DNA of 57,228 nt. Source: Candidatus Heimdallarchaeota archaeon (GTDB lineage Archaea; Asgardarchaeota; Heimdallarchaeia; Heimdallarchaeales; Heimdallarchaeaceae). The position numbers and the translations under genes were made by a program. The DNA is taken from positions 1-57,228 of the forward strand of contig JAEOSZ010000052.1 in the NCBI GenBank assembly GCA_016840095.1, in the 5' to 3' direction. The stretch's first letter is position 1; every line of letters begins with the position of its first letter. The notes beneath the pieces are model-generated. The model was not told the origin of the DNA and did no database searches. It saw only the letters and a list, made by a program, of their open reading frames with translations. Below are positions 34,883-42,852 of this stretch, in pieces.

Positions 34883-35983
34883 ATGTCTCAGAAGATTTGT
34901 TTTAGTGTTTTTGATGATACAGTAGGAGTGAAAGTTCTACTCCATGATGAGTTAACAGAAGAAGAATCTCATAAAGTATCCATACGAATGTTATCTGGTG
35001 CGGCAGCTGCAGATATCTTAAGAGAAGCTAGTGCAGTAATGCCTTTAATGGATATAGGGGGAGTTGCTTATTCATTCTTCTTTGGTATTCCATGTAAAAG
35101 CAAAAGATCACCTATTACAATGGCTTGTTTAACCTATATTATTGATGAAGATATGCAATCTCAACTTTATACAAAAGTTCCAGTGTTCAACTATCATAGT
35201 TCTAACATTGCAAAACAACTTGCTGGTCTTCTTCTCTATGAACCAGGATATGAGTTAGATGAAGCACTAAAAATGAGAGTTAGAGGATGGGCTACTAACC
35301 TTACTTCTATAATGCAAACTAGACAAGAAACTGTAGCAGGAGCAGAAACAGTAGAAATTGTCAGGGCTGAAGCTTCACCATACTTCTTTATGAGACTTAT
35401 TAATAAAGGACAAGATAGGGTTGTTGATGCTTTATTAATAGGAAAACCAGTAGTTGTGGTATGCTCACAAGAAATGGTTAAACCTTTACTTTCATCTCTG
35501 CAATCCTTCCAACCCAGAAGAGAACTTCTTGTTTCACTCTTCCCAAGAGATTATGTACCTCCAGATCAATTTGATGTTCTTTTTGCAACATCTGATCAAG
35601 TTTCAAATTATCCAGATAATGTCATTTGTGATTTAACTGCAGGACAAGCAAAAGGTGGAGAAGAGAGTGCCTTTAGTAAACAATTATTGCTTAAATTACA
35701 GCAAGATGCTGAAGGTGGAGGAGATGATCACAAAAATATCATTGATTCATCCATACGTAATTTGGAAGGAGAAGTTGTGAAGATTATCAGATACTCTGGA
35801 ACAAGTATTATATCACAATATTATGCTTTAACCACAAATCCGAAACAGCAGTTTGCCAATTTGGAAGAAGCAGAAATCGATATGGCATTCCAAATAGCTT
35901 TCACTCGTTATCCTGAATATACTAATAGTATTGATAAGTTATATCAAGATGTTACAGGTAAGAAAAGACGTTTCAATATCTAA
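34883..35983 (+). CDS. Possible longin-DENN-like protein
   Basis: 366 residues. Residues 1-120 look like a longin/roadblock fold: strand KICFSVFDDTVGVKVLLHDE, helix, strand GGVAYSFFFGIPCKS, strand MACLTYIIDED. After a helical link, residues 180-255 have VVDALLIGKPVVVVCSQEMV, PLLSSLQSFQPRRELLVSLF and DNVICDLTAGQ, a strand-helix-strand-helix-strand pattern like the cDENN core, where a 'vvvvS' strand precedes a helix and a 'P' strand. Longin followed by DENN is the order of eukaryotic folliculin/DENND proteins, which act on Rab/Arf-type GTPases. No sequence-level proof is available here. A TATA-like CATTTAAGAG precedes ATG 34883 by about 30 nt. Confidence 0.55.
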   Translation: MSQKICFSVFDDTVGVKVLLHDELTEEESHKVSIRMLSGAAAADILREASAVMPLMDIGGVAYSFFFGIPCKSKRSPITMACLTYIIDEDMQSQLYTKVPVFNYHSSNIAKQLAGLLLYEPGYELDEALKMRVRGWATNLTSIMQTRQETVAGAETVEIVRAEASPYFFMRLINKGQDRVVDALLIGKPVVVVCSQEMVKPLLSSLQSFQPRRELLVSLFPRDYVPPDQFDVLFATSDQVSNYPDNVICDLTAGQAKGGEESAFSKQLLLKLQQDAEGGGDDHKNIIDSSIRNLEGEVVKIIRYSGTSIISQYYALTTNPKQQFANLEEAEIDMAFQIAFTRYPEYTNSIDKLYQDVTGKKRRFNI

Positions 35984-36052
35984 TTCATCATATTCTGTTC
36001 TTCTATTTCTTTTTCCCTATACTTTTTATTTAAGTAAGTTCAAGTTTCAATA

Positions 36053-36808
36053 ATGAATATAGACACCGTTATAGAAACAGTCGTTGAAAAAAAACCAAAA
36101 ATTGTTTCTGTAGTTGGGGCAGGAATTTCAAAAGCATCTGGCATGCCAACTTTTAGAGGAGAAGATGGCTTATGGAATAATTATAGAGCTGAGGAGTTAG
36201 CTACACCATATGCTTTTTCAAGGGATCCAAAGCTCGTTTGGGATTGGTATAGAGCAAGAATGAGGATTCTTCTTGAAGCTGAACCCAACCCAGCACATTG
36301 TTCTCTCACAAAGCTTGAAGAAAAAAATATCTCTACTGGAATTATCACCCAGAATGTTGATGGATTACATGAGATTGCTGGTTCAAAAAAGATTGTTGAA
36401 GTACATGGTAGAATAAGGTATAGAAGATGTGTAAATTGTGATCACTTTGAAAGATGGGATAGCAATGAGAAAGCCCAAAAAAGTATTGAATTACCTTATT
36501 GTCCTAAGTGCGAAACCAATCTTTTACGACCAGATGTTGTTTGGTTTGGAGAAACTTTAGATTCTCAAAGTTGGCAACAAGCTGCTGAATGGACTATGCA
36601 ATCTAATGTTATGCTCGTAATAGGAACATCTGGAGTTGTAGCTCCTGTATCGACTTTACCAATTTATGCAAAACAAAACAATTCTCTTGTTATTGAGTTT
36701 AATATTGAGCAAACCCCAATTTCAGGTTATTGTGATTATTCATTATTTGGCCCTTGTGAAGAAACTTTACCAGAATTTACTGACAAATTGATTGAAAGAA
36801 TGAAGTGA
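36053..36808 (+). CDS. Sir2-family NAD-dependent protein deacylase (class III-like YxxR motif)
   Basis: 251 residues. NAD pocket GAGISKASGMPTFRG (23-37), TQNVDGLH (99-106), catalytic His118 in VEVHGR, zinc ligands C126/C129 and C150/C153, and the DVVWFGE strand. Residues Tyr66 and Arg69 in WDWYRAR match the Y-x-x-R pair of SIRT5/CobB-type sirtuins that favours succinyl and malonyl lysine over acetyl lysine. That makes it a likely desuccinylase, plausible in a cell with succinyl-CoA synthetase and a 2-oxoglutarate-linked operon, though acetyl activity is possible. It is followed at 10 bp by acylphosphatase and then GTP cyclohydrolase II, probably one operon with ribosome-binding sites before each. 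Confidence 0.92.
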   Translation: MNIDTVIETVVEKKPKIVSVVGAGISKASGMPTFRGEDGLWNNYRAEELATPYAFSRDPKLVWDWYRARMRILLEAEPNPAHCSLTKLEEKNISTGIITQNVDGLHEIAGSKKIVEVHGRIRYRRCVNCDHFERWDSNEKAQKSIELPYCPKCETNLLRPDVVWFGETLDSQSWQQAAEWTMQSNVMLVIGTSGVVAPVSTLPIYAKQNNSLVIEFNIEQTPISGYCDYSLFGPCEETLPEFTDKLIERMK

Positions 36809-36818
36809 TGGTGAGATA

Positions 36819-37100
36819 ATGGTTGATGAAAAAAGAGTAGAAATCAAAGTAATTGGTTTAGTTCAAGGAGTTTTCTTTAGGGCTACAACAAGAGATGTAG
36901 CAAGAAAATTGGGATTAAAGGGGACTGTTAGAAATATGCGTGATGGATCTGTTGAAATTATAGCAGAAGGAGCTGAAGAAAAATTAAACCAATTGATTGA
37001 ATTTGCTAAACAAGGTCCTTCTTCAGCTAAAGTTTATGATACTCAAATTAAGTGGGAACAAGCTAAAGGTGATATGTCTTATTTTAGAATTTCATTTTAG
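36819..37100 (+). CDS. acyP: Acylphosphatase
   Basis: 93 residues with the full family signature: IKVIGLVQGVFFRATTRDVA (catalytic Arg in FFR near residue 22, and the phosphate loop GxVQGVFFR), LKGTVRNMRDGSVEIIAEG (catalytic Asn in VRN) and the final strand. It hydrolyses acyl phosphates such as carbamoyl or acetyl phosphate. It starts at ATG 36819, ten bases after the sirtuin stop. The pairing with a desuccinylase is of unknown meaning. Confidence 0.95.
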   Translation: MVDEKRVEIKVIGLVQGVFFRATTRDVARKLGLKGTVRNMRDGSVEIIAEGAEEKLNQLIEFAKQGPSSAKVYDTQIKWEQAKGDMSYFRISF

Positions 37101-37153
37101 TCAGATATTAACATTAAAAAGCAGAAGTTGTAATCAATTCATGAGGAATTGTT

Positions 37154-37834
37154 TTGTCTGATGAATTAGAAAAGCAAATTAGAGAAAGAATAGTTGAGTT
37201 GAATCTCAAAGACACTGAATTAGTTCATTTTGGGTCAATAGCTAAACTTCCGACTCAGTTCGGAGATTTCAATATTATTGGACTACTCAGTCTTAGAGAT
37301 ATGAAAGAACATGCAGTTATTGTTAAAGGAAATCCTGTAGGTAAAGAAGACATCCCTGTCCGCATTCATTCAGAGTGTTTAACAGGAGATGCTTTTACGT
37401 CTTTACGTTGTGACTGCAGAGAACAACTAGAATTTGCTCTCAACTATCTTTCTCAACAAAAACATGGCCTTTTGATATATCTTCGTCAAGAAGGGAGAGG
37501 AATAGGTTTGTTCAACAAACTCAAAGCATACACACTTCAAGAAATTGGATATGATACTAATGAAGCGAATGAAGCTTTAGGTTTTAGAGCAGATGAGCGA
37601 TCATATCTTGTTGCTGTAGATATTTTGCAAGCTTTGAAAATTCACTGTATCAAACTACTAACAAATAATCCGAAAAAAGTTTCTGAGTTATGTGGAAGTG
37701 ATATAGAAGTAATGGATAGAATTCCTATTGCAATTACTCCTAATGTTTACAATGTTAAGTATCTTTCAACAAAGAGTGAAGATGGACACTTAATGGGGTC
37801 AGAATCACTTTACTGTCAAGATGAAAATGAGTGA
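37154..37834 (+). CDS. ribA: GTP cyclohydrolase II
   Basis: 226 residues with the zinc motif Cys75, Cys86, Cys88 in SECLTGDAFTSLRCDC, the catalytic region LRQEGRGIGLFNKLKAY near 113-129, and the C-terminal GLLIYLRQEGRG-type strand of the bacterial RibA. It opens the GTP ring to give the first riboflavin intermediate. Most archaea use an unrelated GTP cyclohydrolase III here, so the bacterial-type enzyme is notable and may be an acquisition. The start is TTG 37154 with GAGGAAT upstream; ATG 37141 is out of frame. The DHBP synthase half is absent. Confidence 0.9.
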   Translation: MSDELEKQIRERIVELNLKDTELVHFGSIAKLPTQFGDFNIIGLLSLRDMKEHAVIVKGNPVGKEDIPVRIHSECLTGDAFTSLRCDCREQLEFALNYLSQQKHGLLIYLRQEGRGIGLFNKLKAYTLQEIGYDTNEANEALGFRADERSYLVAVDILQALKIHCIKLLTNNPKKVSELCGSDIEVMDRIPIAITPNVYNVKYLSTKSEDGHLMGSESLYCQDENE

Positions 37835-37844
37835 TTGTTGAAGA

Positions 37845-38555
37845 TTACTCTTTAACTTCTGTTTCTTCCTCTTCAAGTTCTTCCCATTCGTCTTCAGGGT
37901 TAGTTTCTTCTTCAGAAGTAGTTTCTTCTTTAGAGGTAGTTTCTTCTTCTGTATCCTTATCATCTTTAGATTTGGATAGAAGTTCTTCCAATTGTTGTTG
38001 ATCTTCTTCTGAGAGTGATTCCATTGCTTCCTGACTTTTCTTCATTATGTTTGCTAAAACCATTGTATAAAGCAAAGGTAGAATTGCACTGGTATTTGAA
38101 ACAGCTGTAAAATGATTTCTTGCTCTTTCTCTAGCCATTTCTAATGTCTCAGATGTCATAGATCCATTTCCAAGACCAGGAGAATCATTATCTACTAAAT
38201 AGAATTTTTCACCATTATAAGCAAGTGGATATGATGAACAATATAGGGGCATAGAAGAATATACATTACAGATTTTATTGGTGTAATCATATAATGGACA
38301 ACCAGATGGATTTGGATCATCTTCTATTTCAGCTTTTTTCAAAATTAAACGCACATAGGAAGGAGGAATTTCCTGCAATTGCAGAAATGGTAAAACATGG
38401 TGTATTGTTCCATCAGCAATCCAATTTTGAAAATCTTCTATATAGACAGGTATTTCTGTCCACTTTTCACAACAAGCCCCACATTTTGTACAATTATGTA
38501 CATATTTCTTTGATTCTGTATTCTTTGATTCTTTTGATGATTCCGAATCGCTCAT
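37845..38555 (-). CDS. YkgJ-type CxxCxxCC cluster protein with acidic tail
   Basis: About 236 residues from ATG 38555; the 58 residues upstream of it in frame look like non-coding and overlap the GTPase gene, so I exclude them. The core CTKCGACCEK is the YkgJ/UPF0153-type metal-binding signature, completed by downstream Cys residues at GCPLYDYTNKICNVYSSMPLYC (as two parts). Such proteins bind zinc or an Fe-S cluster; their role is unknown. The C-terminus is a low-complexity Glu/Thr tail (about 35 residues). It sits 67 nt from a small GTPase gene on the same strand, so the pair may be co-transcribed. Confidence 0.75.
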   Translation of the reverse strand: MSDSESSKESKNTESKKYVHNCTKCGACCEKWTEIPVYIEDFQNWIADGTIHHVLPFLQLQEIPPSYVRLILKKAEIEDDPNPSGCPLYDYTNKICNVYSSMPLYCSSYPLAYNGEKFYLVDNDSPGLGNGSMTSETLEMARERARNHFTAVSNTSAILPLLYTMVLANIMKKSQEAMESLSEEDQQQLEELLSKSKDDKDTEEETTSKEETTSEEETNPEDEWEELEEEETEVKE

Positions 38556-38622
38556 ATTATCACGTCTAAAAGTAAACAAATTAAAGATTTTTCGATAGTT
38601 ATTAAAAAATTGATACTTGAGA

Positions 38623-39264
38623 TTATTCCCCGTAAATCTCTCGTTTAATGGTCTCGAAGATACCATCGATTGTTTCATCCATTTGCTCAGTCTTATCAAT
38701 TGCTGATATTGCTTCCCAGTAATGACCACTGCTAGGATATCGCTCCTTGAGATGATTCCAGACAGTTAAATATTTCTCCTTAATCAGTTCGTCAGCTTTT
38801 CCTTTACTATTATCAAGAAGATCTATTTTGTTAACTACAAGGAAGAAAATAGCTTTTACTTTTCTTGCTTTTCTTTCTGCTCTGACAACATCATCATCAA
38901 GAGTCATTAGATAATAATTGGAAACTTGTGTAAGTGCATCTATTTGAACTTTCGAATCTTGTGTAGGATCGATAAGAAAGATAATTCCATTTGTATTATA
39001 ATCAGCTAAAGCCTTCTTCCAGTATGGCCACAAACTCATATCCCCAGGACAATCAATAGCTCTAACTCTATAACTCCTATACTTCTCCAAACTTAGTACA
39101 GATTGATAGGATTGGCTCCTTAATCGTATTGTTTTCTGGTGAACCTCAATACTAGTTGTGGGGCTGATGTCTTCAATATCTTCACCTTTTAAACGGTGTA
39201 TAAGAGTAGTTTTACCTGCTCCTGTGTTTCCTAATACAGTTACGCTCAAGTCTCTTGTTAACAT
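38623..39264 (-). CDS. Small GTPase of an Arf/SRbeta-like subgroup
   Basis: About 213 residues from ATG 39264; an in-frame TTG at 39288 would add eight. Motifs: G1 GNTGAGKTT, G2-like SPTTS, G3 DCPGDMSLW, G4 NKID and G5 SAID. The PTTS switch I and the DxPG switch II are closer to the Arf/Sar/SRbeta side than to Ras or Rab. There is a long insertion between G3 and G4. The N-terminus carries no myristoylation site or amphipathic helix. It is divergent from the Kor-Hdr operon. Its partner is unknown; the nearby YkgJ-type protein is one candidate. Confidence 0.8.
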   Translation of the reverse strand: MLTRDLSVTVLGNTGAGKTTLIHRLKGEDIEDISPTTSIEVHQKTIRLRSQSYQSVLSLEKYRSYRVRAIDCPGDMSLWPYWKKALADYNTNGIIFLIDPTQDSKVQIDALTQVSNYYLMTLDDDVVRAERKARKVKAIFFLVVNKIDLLDNSKGKADELIKEKYLTVWNHLKERYPSSGHYWEAISAIDKTEQMDETIDGIFETIKREIYGE

Positions 39265-39472
39265 CTTAAACAATAATTTTAACTCCAAAGAACTATTTCA
39301 AGTTTTCCTCAGAGGAATTGAAAATCTAGACACAAAATTGAGCAAATTCAGCACTAGAAAGCATGAAAGCAATTACTTAATTTAATAAATGATATAATTA
39401 ATATTTTATTATATATATAAACCAATACACAAATAAAACTTTAAATAACTAAATTTTTCACAGCGGACAGCG

Positions 39473-39480
39473 CTATAAAT
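39473..39480 (+). promoter_or_regulatory. Promoter of the 13-gene kor-flx-hdr-sdh operon
   Basis: CTATAAAT lies 15-22 nt before ATG 39495; a second AT box (TTTAAATAAC, about 39440-39449) is possible. Just upstream of the TATA box is AGCG-N5-CGCT (39462-39474), an inverted repeat that is GC-rich in an otherwise very AT-rich gap and occupies the BRE position. It is a reasonable operator or BRE candidate for the operon. Confidence 0.45.
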
Positions 39481-39494
39481 TGTGGTTAATTTTA

Positions 39495-39812
39495 ATGGGT
39501 CAATCACTAGAAAGAAGACGAAAGAAGCCAGAGTGGCCGGCTTTTGCAGACTTGGAGAAGTTCAAAGGACCAGACTCTCAGGTATATATAATTAAGGACA
39601 GATGTAAAGAGTGCGAATGGTGCATAATTTATTGTCCAGAGGAAATTTTGGAAACAGGTAATGAAATTAATGCTAAAGGGTATCATCCTCCTGTTCTAAA
39701 AGATGGCAAAACCTTTGATGATTGTGCTGAATGCCATTTCTGTGAATTAATCTGTCCAGAATTCGCAATTTATGTTAAAGTACTCGAAGAGAGTGATGCT
39801 GAAGATGAGTAA
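39495..39812 (+). CDS. korD: 2-oxoacid:ferredoxin oxidoreductase, delta (ferredoxin) subunit
   Basis: About 105 residues with two 4Fe-4S motifs: CKECEWCIIYCPEE and CAECHFCELICPEF. Small delta subunits of this type deliver electrons to or from the TPP subunit of four-subunit Kor/Por/Vor enzymes. I choose ATG 39495 because an in-frame TTG (39480) falls inside the promoter. The gene overlaps korA: the korA ATG at 39805 precedes this gene's TAA, so translation is coupled. Confidence 0.88.
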   Translation: MGQSLERRRKKPEWPAFADLEKFKGPDSQVYIIKDRCKECEWCIIYCPEEILETGNEINAKGYHPPVLKDGKTFDDCAECHFCELICPEFAIYVKVLEESDAEDE

Positions 39813-40971
39813 GCAAAAACAAGAATTTTTAGAAGTAAATACTGGAGAGCACTTTACAACAGGTAATCATGCTGCTGCTGAAGGAGCTCTTGCAGTTGGA
39901 TGTAAGTTCTTTGGAGGATATCCAATCACACCTAGTTCTGAAATAGCCGAACATATGGCTCAAAGACTTCCACAAGTAAGTGGGAATTTTGTTCAGTTTG
40001 AGGATGAGATTGCTTCAATAATTGGTATTTTAGGAGCTTCTTGGGGAGGTGCCAAGAGCATGACTGCAACATCAGGGCCAGGGTATTCATTAATGGTTGA
40101 AAACATTGGTTTGGGTATGATGACTGAAACTCCTTGCGTTATTGTCAATGTTCAAAGAGGTGGTCCTTCCACAGGATTGCCTACTCTTGTTGGACAACAG
40201 GATATAATGCAAACAAAGTGGGGATCTCATGGAGATTTTGAACCCATAGCTTTATGCCCAAGTTCTGTACAAGAGTGTTTTGAATTAACAATTGAAGCCT
40301 TCAATTATGCAGAGAAGTATAGAGTTCCTGTAACACTACTGATGGATGAAACTCTGGGTCACATGAGTGAAAGATTAGTAATTCCTGAAGGAGAGGATAT
40401 TGTCAAAGTTGACAGAAAGAAACCTAAAGTTTCTCCTGATGACTACTTACCTTACAAGGCTGATGATGATCTTATTCCTCCGATGGCTGTTGCAGGAGAA
40501 GGATACAGAGTAATGGTTACCGGATTAACTCATGATGAAAGAGGTTATCCTGATCTAAATGCAGAAACACAGGATAAGCTTGTTAGAAGAATTAATGATA
40601 AAATTCGATTAAATAAAAAAGATATCATCAAAGTGGAAGAATATCTACTAGATGATGCTGATATAGTTATCATTGCCTTTGGATCAGTAGCAAGAGCAGC
40701 TAAAGGTTCAGTAAATAGAGCAAGGGAAAAGGGAATTAAAGTGGGATTGTTGAGGTTAATAACTATTTGGCCTTTCCCAGATGAAATAATAGAAGCAATA
40801 GCTGAGAAAGTAAAGAAGATTTACGTACCTGAAATAAACTATGGACAGATAACTAGAGAAGTAGAAAGAGCTGTTCATGGGAAAACAAAAGTAAAAGGCA
40901 TTTTCAAGCTAGGTGGAGCCATTCATAATCCACAAGAAATTCTTGATGAAATTGAGGGTGATAATTCATGA
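39805..40971 (+). CDS. korA: 2-oxoglutarate (2-oxoacid):ferredoxin oxidoreductase, alpha subunit
   Basis: About 388 residues from ATG 39805. The N-terminal GNHAAAEGALAVGCKFFGGY, YPITPSSEIAEHMAQ, FEDEIASIIGILGASWGGA and TATSGPGYSLMVEN (quoted separately) are the pyrimidine/domain I blocks of KorA. The FGSVARAAKG transketolase-C-like half follows near residue 300. The complex splits 2-oxoglutarate with CoA into succinyl-CoA, CO2 and reduced ferredoxin, reversibly. Whether 2-oxoglutarate is the substrate rather than another 2-oxoacid cannot be proved from sequence; the presence of sucCD in the same window is consistent with it. Confidence 0.88.
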   Translation: MSKQKQEFLEVNTGEHFTTGNHAAAEGALAVGCKFFGGYPITPSSEIAEHMAQRLPQVSGNFVQFEDEIASIIGILGASWGGAKSMTATSGPGYSLMVENIGLGMMTETPCVIVNVQRGGPSTGLPTLVGQQDIMQTKWGSHGDFEPIALCPSSVQECFELTIEAFNYAEKYRVPVTLLMDETLGHMSERLVIPEGEDIVKVDRKKPKVSPDDYLPYKADDDLIPPMAVAGEGYRVMVTGLTHDERGYPDLNAETQDKLVRRINDKIRLNKKDIIKVEEYLLDDADIVIIAFGSVARAAKGSVNRAREKGIKVGLLRLITIWPFPDEIIEAIAEKVKKIYVPEINYGQITREVERAVHGKTKVKGIFKLGGAIHNPQEILDEIEGDNS

Positions 40972-41828
40972 CAGAAGAGAAAAAAGAACTATTAGAATCA
41001 GAAGAACATCCTTTGGATGACTTCTTGAGAGATGGAAGAATTCCACATATATTCTGCCCAGGATGCAGCTTAGGATCAGTAACTAATATCCTTATAGAAG
41101 CAATTAATGAATCAGAATATGATCCCAAAAATGTTGCAGTGGTGTCTGGAATAGGATGCACTGGAAGAATCGCAGGATATCTAAATTACGATAGTTTCCA
41201 TACAACACATGGAAGATCAATTCCATTTGCTATAGGATTAAGTGTTACAGATCCAGATCGTAAAGTGATAGTAGTGTCAGGAGATGGAGATCTCTTTGCA
41301 ATCGGTGGAAATCACTTTATACATGCTGCAAGACGTAATGCCAACATTACTGTAGTGTGTGTCAATAACTTCAATTATGGTATGACAGGTGGTCAAGCTG
41401 GACCAACATCATATGAAGGCCAATTCCAAACAACAGCCCCTTATGGATCTATGGAAGAACCATTCAATATTCCTAATCTTGCTGCCACATGTGGAGCAGT
41501 TTATGTAGCTCGATATACTGCATTAGATGTTAGAAGAGCAAAAGAAGCTTTTTCAGAAGCAATAGCTAAAAGAGGTTTCTCTTTCGTTGAAGTTCTAGGG
41601 AGCTGCCCAACAACATATGGTCGTCGAAATCAACTTGCAGAAGGAAAGAAAATTTTAGAATATTTTGCTGAAAAAACTGTATTAAACCATGATGCTGATA
41701 CCAAGGATGTTGGAATTTCAAAGAACAGTCCTATTATTGTGGGCAAATTTGTAGATATTGAAGATAAACCAACTCTAAATGATAATCTTATGGCTATACA
41801 AAGAGTTAGTCAAGCTAAGAAAGGGTGA
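40968..41828 (+). CDS. korB: 2-oxoglutarate (2-oxoacid):ferredoxin oxidoreductase, beta (TPP) subunit
   Basis: 286 residues. The TPP-binding motif is GDGDLFAIGGNHFIHAARRN (residues about 105-124) with VNNFNYGMTGGQAGPTS after it; the substrate/CoA-side Cys motif is FCPGCSLGS near residue 29. It forms the heart of the 2-oxoacid oxidoreductase with KorA, KorC and KorD. ATG 40968 overlaps the korA stop codon (ATGA). No 4Fe-4S motif is present in this subunit beyond the conserved Cys residues that ligate its cluster. Confidence 0.9.
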   Translation: MTEEKKELLESEEHPLDDFLRDGRIPHIFCPGCSLGSVTNILIEAINESEYDPKNVAVVSGIGCTGRIAGYLNYDSFHTTHGRSIPFAIGLSVTDPDRKVIVVSGDGDLFAIGGNHFIHAARRNANITVVCVNNFNYGMTGGQAGPTSYEGQFQTTAPYGSMEEPFNIPNLAATCGAVYVARYTALDVRRAKEAFSEAIAKRGFSFVEVLGSCPTTYGRRNQLAEGKKILEYFAEKTVLNHDADTKDVGISKNSPIIVGKFVDIEDKPTLNDNLMAIQRVSQAKKG

Positions 41829-41833
41829 TAAAA

Positions 41834-42382
41834 ATGGGTAGAGTAGAAATTCGTTTTGCAGGTTTTGGTGGTCAAGGAATAGGTCTTATGGGAAGACTTG
41901 TTGGAGAAGCAGTAAGTCTGCTAGAGAAAGGAAAGAATTCTGTTATGACTCAGAGTTATGGACCAGAGAGCAGAGGTGGAGCAAGTAGTGCAGATGTTGT
42001 TATTGATACTGATGTTATTGATTATCCTAAAGCAACTGAACTTGATTACTTTGTTGTTCTATCAGAAGAAGCTTATCACAAATACATCCCCAAACTCAAA
42101 GAAGGTGGAGTTTTGTTTGTAGAGGAAGACTTAGTTATATTAGATGATAATGCTAAGAAAGCCTCCAAAATTTTCAAAATTCCAGCTACAAAAATTGCTG
42201 AAACACTCGGAAGTAGATTGTATGCTAACATAGCTATGCTAGGTTTTGTATGTGCAAATACTACAGATATCTTCAGCAAGGAATCTATGATTACAATAAT
42301 GAAAACAAAAATCAAAAAGAGATTTGTTGAGAAAAATCTAATTGCCTTCCAACTGGGTATGGAACACAAATCTGACTCTTGA
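41834..42382 (+). CDS. korC: 2-oxoglutarate (2-oxoacid):ferredoxin oxidoreductase, gamma subunit
   Basis: About 182 residues. It begins MGRVEIRFAGFGGQGIGLMG, the Rossmann-like gamma domain, with TQSYGPESRGGASSADVVI near residues 40-58. I take ATG 41834 as start: the upstream GTG 41825 lies inside the ribosome-binding sequence GGGTGAT. Together with KorA/B/D this completes the four-subunit enzyme. The next gene begins a different module 20 bases later, without an obvious promoter. Confidence 0.88.
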   Translation: MGRVEIRFAGFGGQGIGLMGRLVGEAVSLLEKGKNSVMTQSYGPESRGGASSADVVIDTDVIDYPKATELDYFVVLSEEAYHKYIPKLKEGGVLFVEEDLVILDDNAKKASKIFKIPATKIAETLGSRLYANIAMLGFVCANTTDIFSKESMITIMKTKIKKRFVEKNLIAFQLGMEHKSDS

Positions 42383-42402
42383 AAACAAATGTAGGTTAAG
42401 AA

Positions 42403-42852
42403 ATGTCTACACAAAGTAACACAGAACTAGAAGAATTCGAACCAAACATAATTGGTTTCTTATGTAACTGGTGTTCCTATGCAGGAGCTGATCTTGCTGG
42501 AACCAGCAGAATCCAATATCCTCCTAATGTTAAAATCATTAAGGTCATGTGTTCTGGAAGAGTAAATCCAATGTACATAATTAATGCATTTCAACAAGGA
42601 GCAGATGGAGTACTAATTAGTGGTTGTCATCCAGGAGATTGTCATTATACTCATGGAAACTATCTTGCTAGGAGAAGAATTGCTACTATGAAGAAACTTC
42701 TGGAATTTATGGGTATAGAACCCGATAGAGTTAAGATGACTTGGGTTTCTGCTGCAGAAGGTAGAAAGTATGCTGACGTCGTTAGAGAACTTACTAACGA
42801 CATCAAAAAATTAGGTCCAATGACCAAATTTAGGAGGGAAAAAGAATGGTAG
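42403..42852 (+). CDS. mvhD: MvhD/FlxD-type [2Fe-2S] electron-transfer subunit
   Basis: 149 residues. The MvhD signature is FLCNWCSYAGADLAGTSRI plus VMCSGRVNP and SGCHPGDCHYTHGN, giving the five conserved cysteines that bind a [2Fe-2S] cluster. In methanogens MvhD links the hydrogenase to HdrA; in FlxABCD-HdrABC systems the same protein (FlxD) links the NADH-oxidising unit to HdrA. No hydrogenase catalytic subunits are in this operon, so the FlxD role fits. Its stop overlaps the next start (ATGGTAG). Confidence 0.9.
   Translation: MSTQSNTELEEFEPNIIGFLCNWCSYAGADLAGTSRIQYPPNVKIIKVMCSGRVNPMYIINAFQQGADGVLISGCHPGDCHYTHGNYLARRRIATMKKLLEFMGIEPDRVKMTWVSAAEGRKYADVVRELTNDIKKLGPMTKFRREKEW

Noticed and set aside
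37101..37153. FMN riboswitch before ribA
   Set aside because: The 53-nt gap is too short and shows no conserved riboswitch pattern.
37845..38729. Longer form of the YkgJ-type protein
   Set aside because: The extra 58 N-terminal residues overlap the GTPase gene and lack similarity; ATG 38555 gives a clean start.
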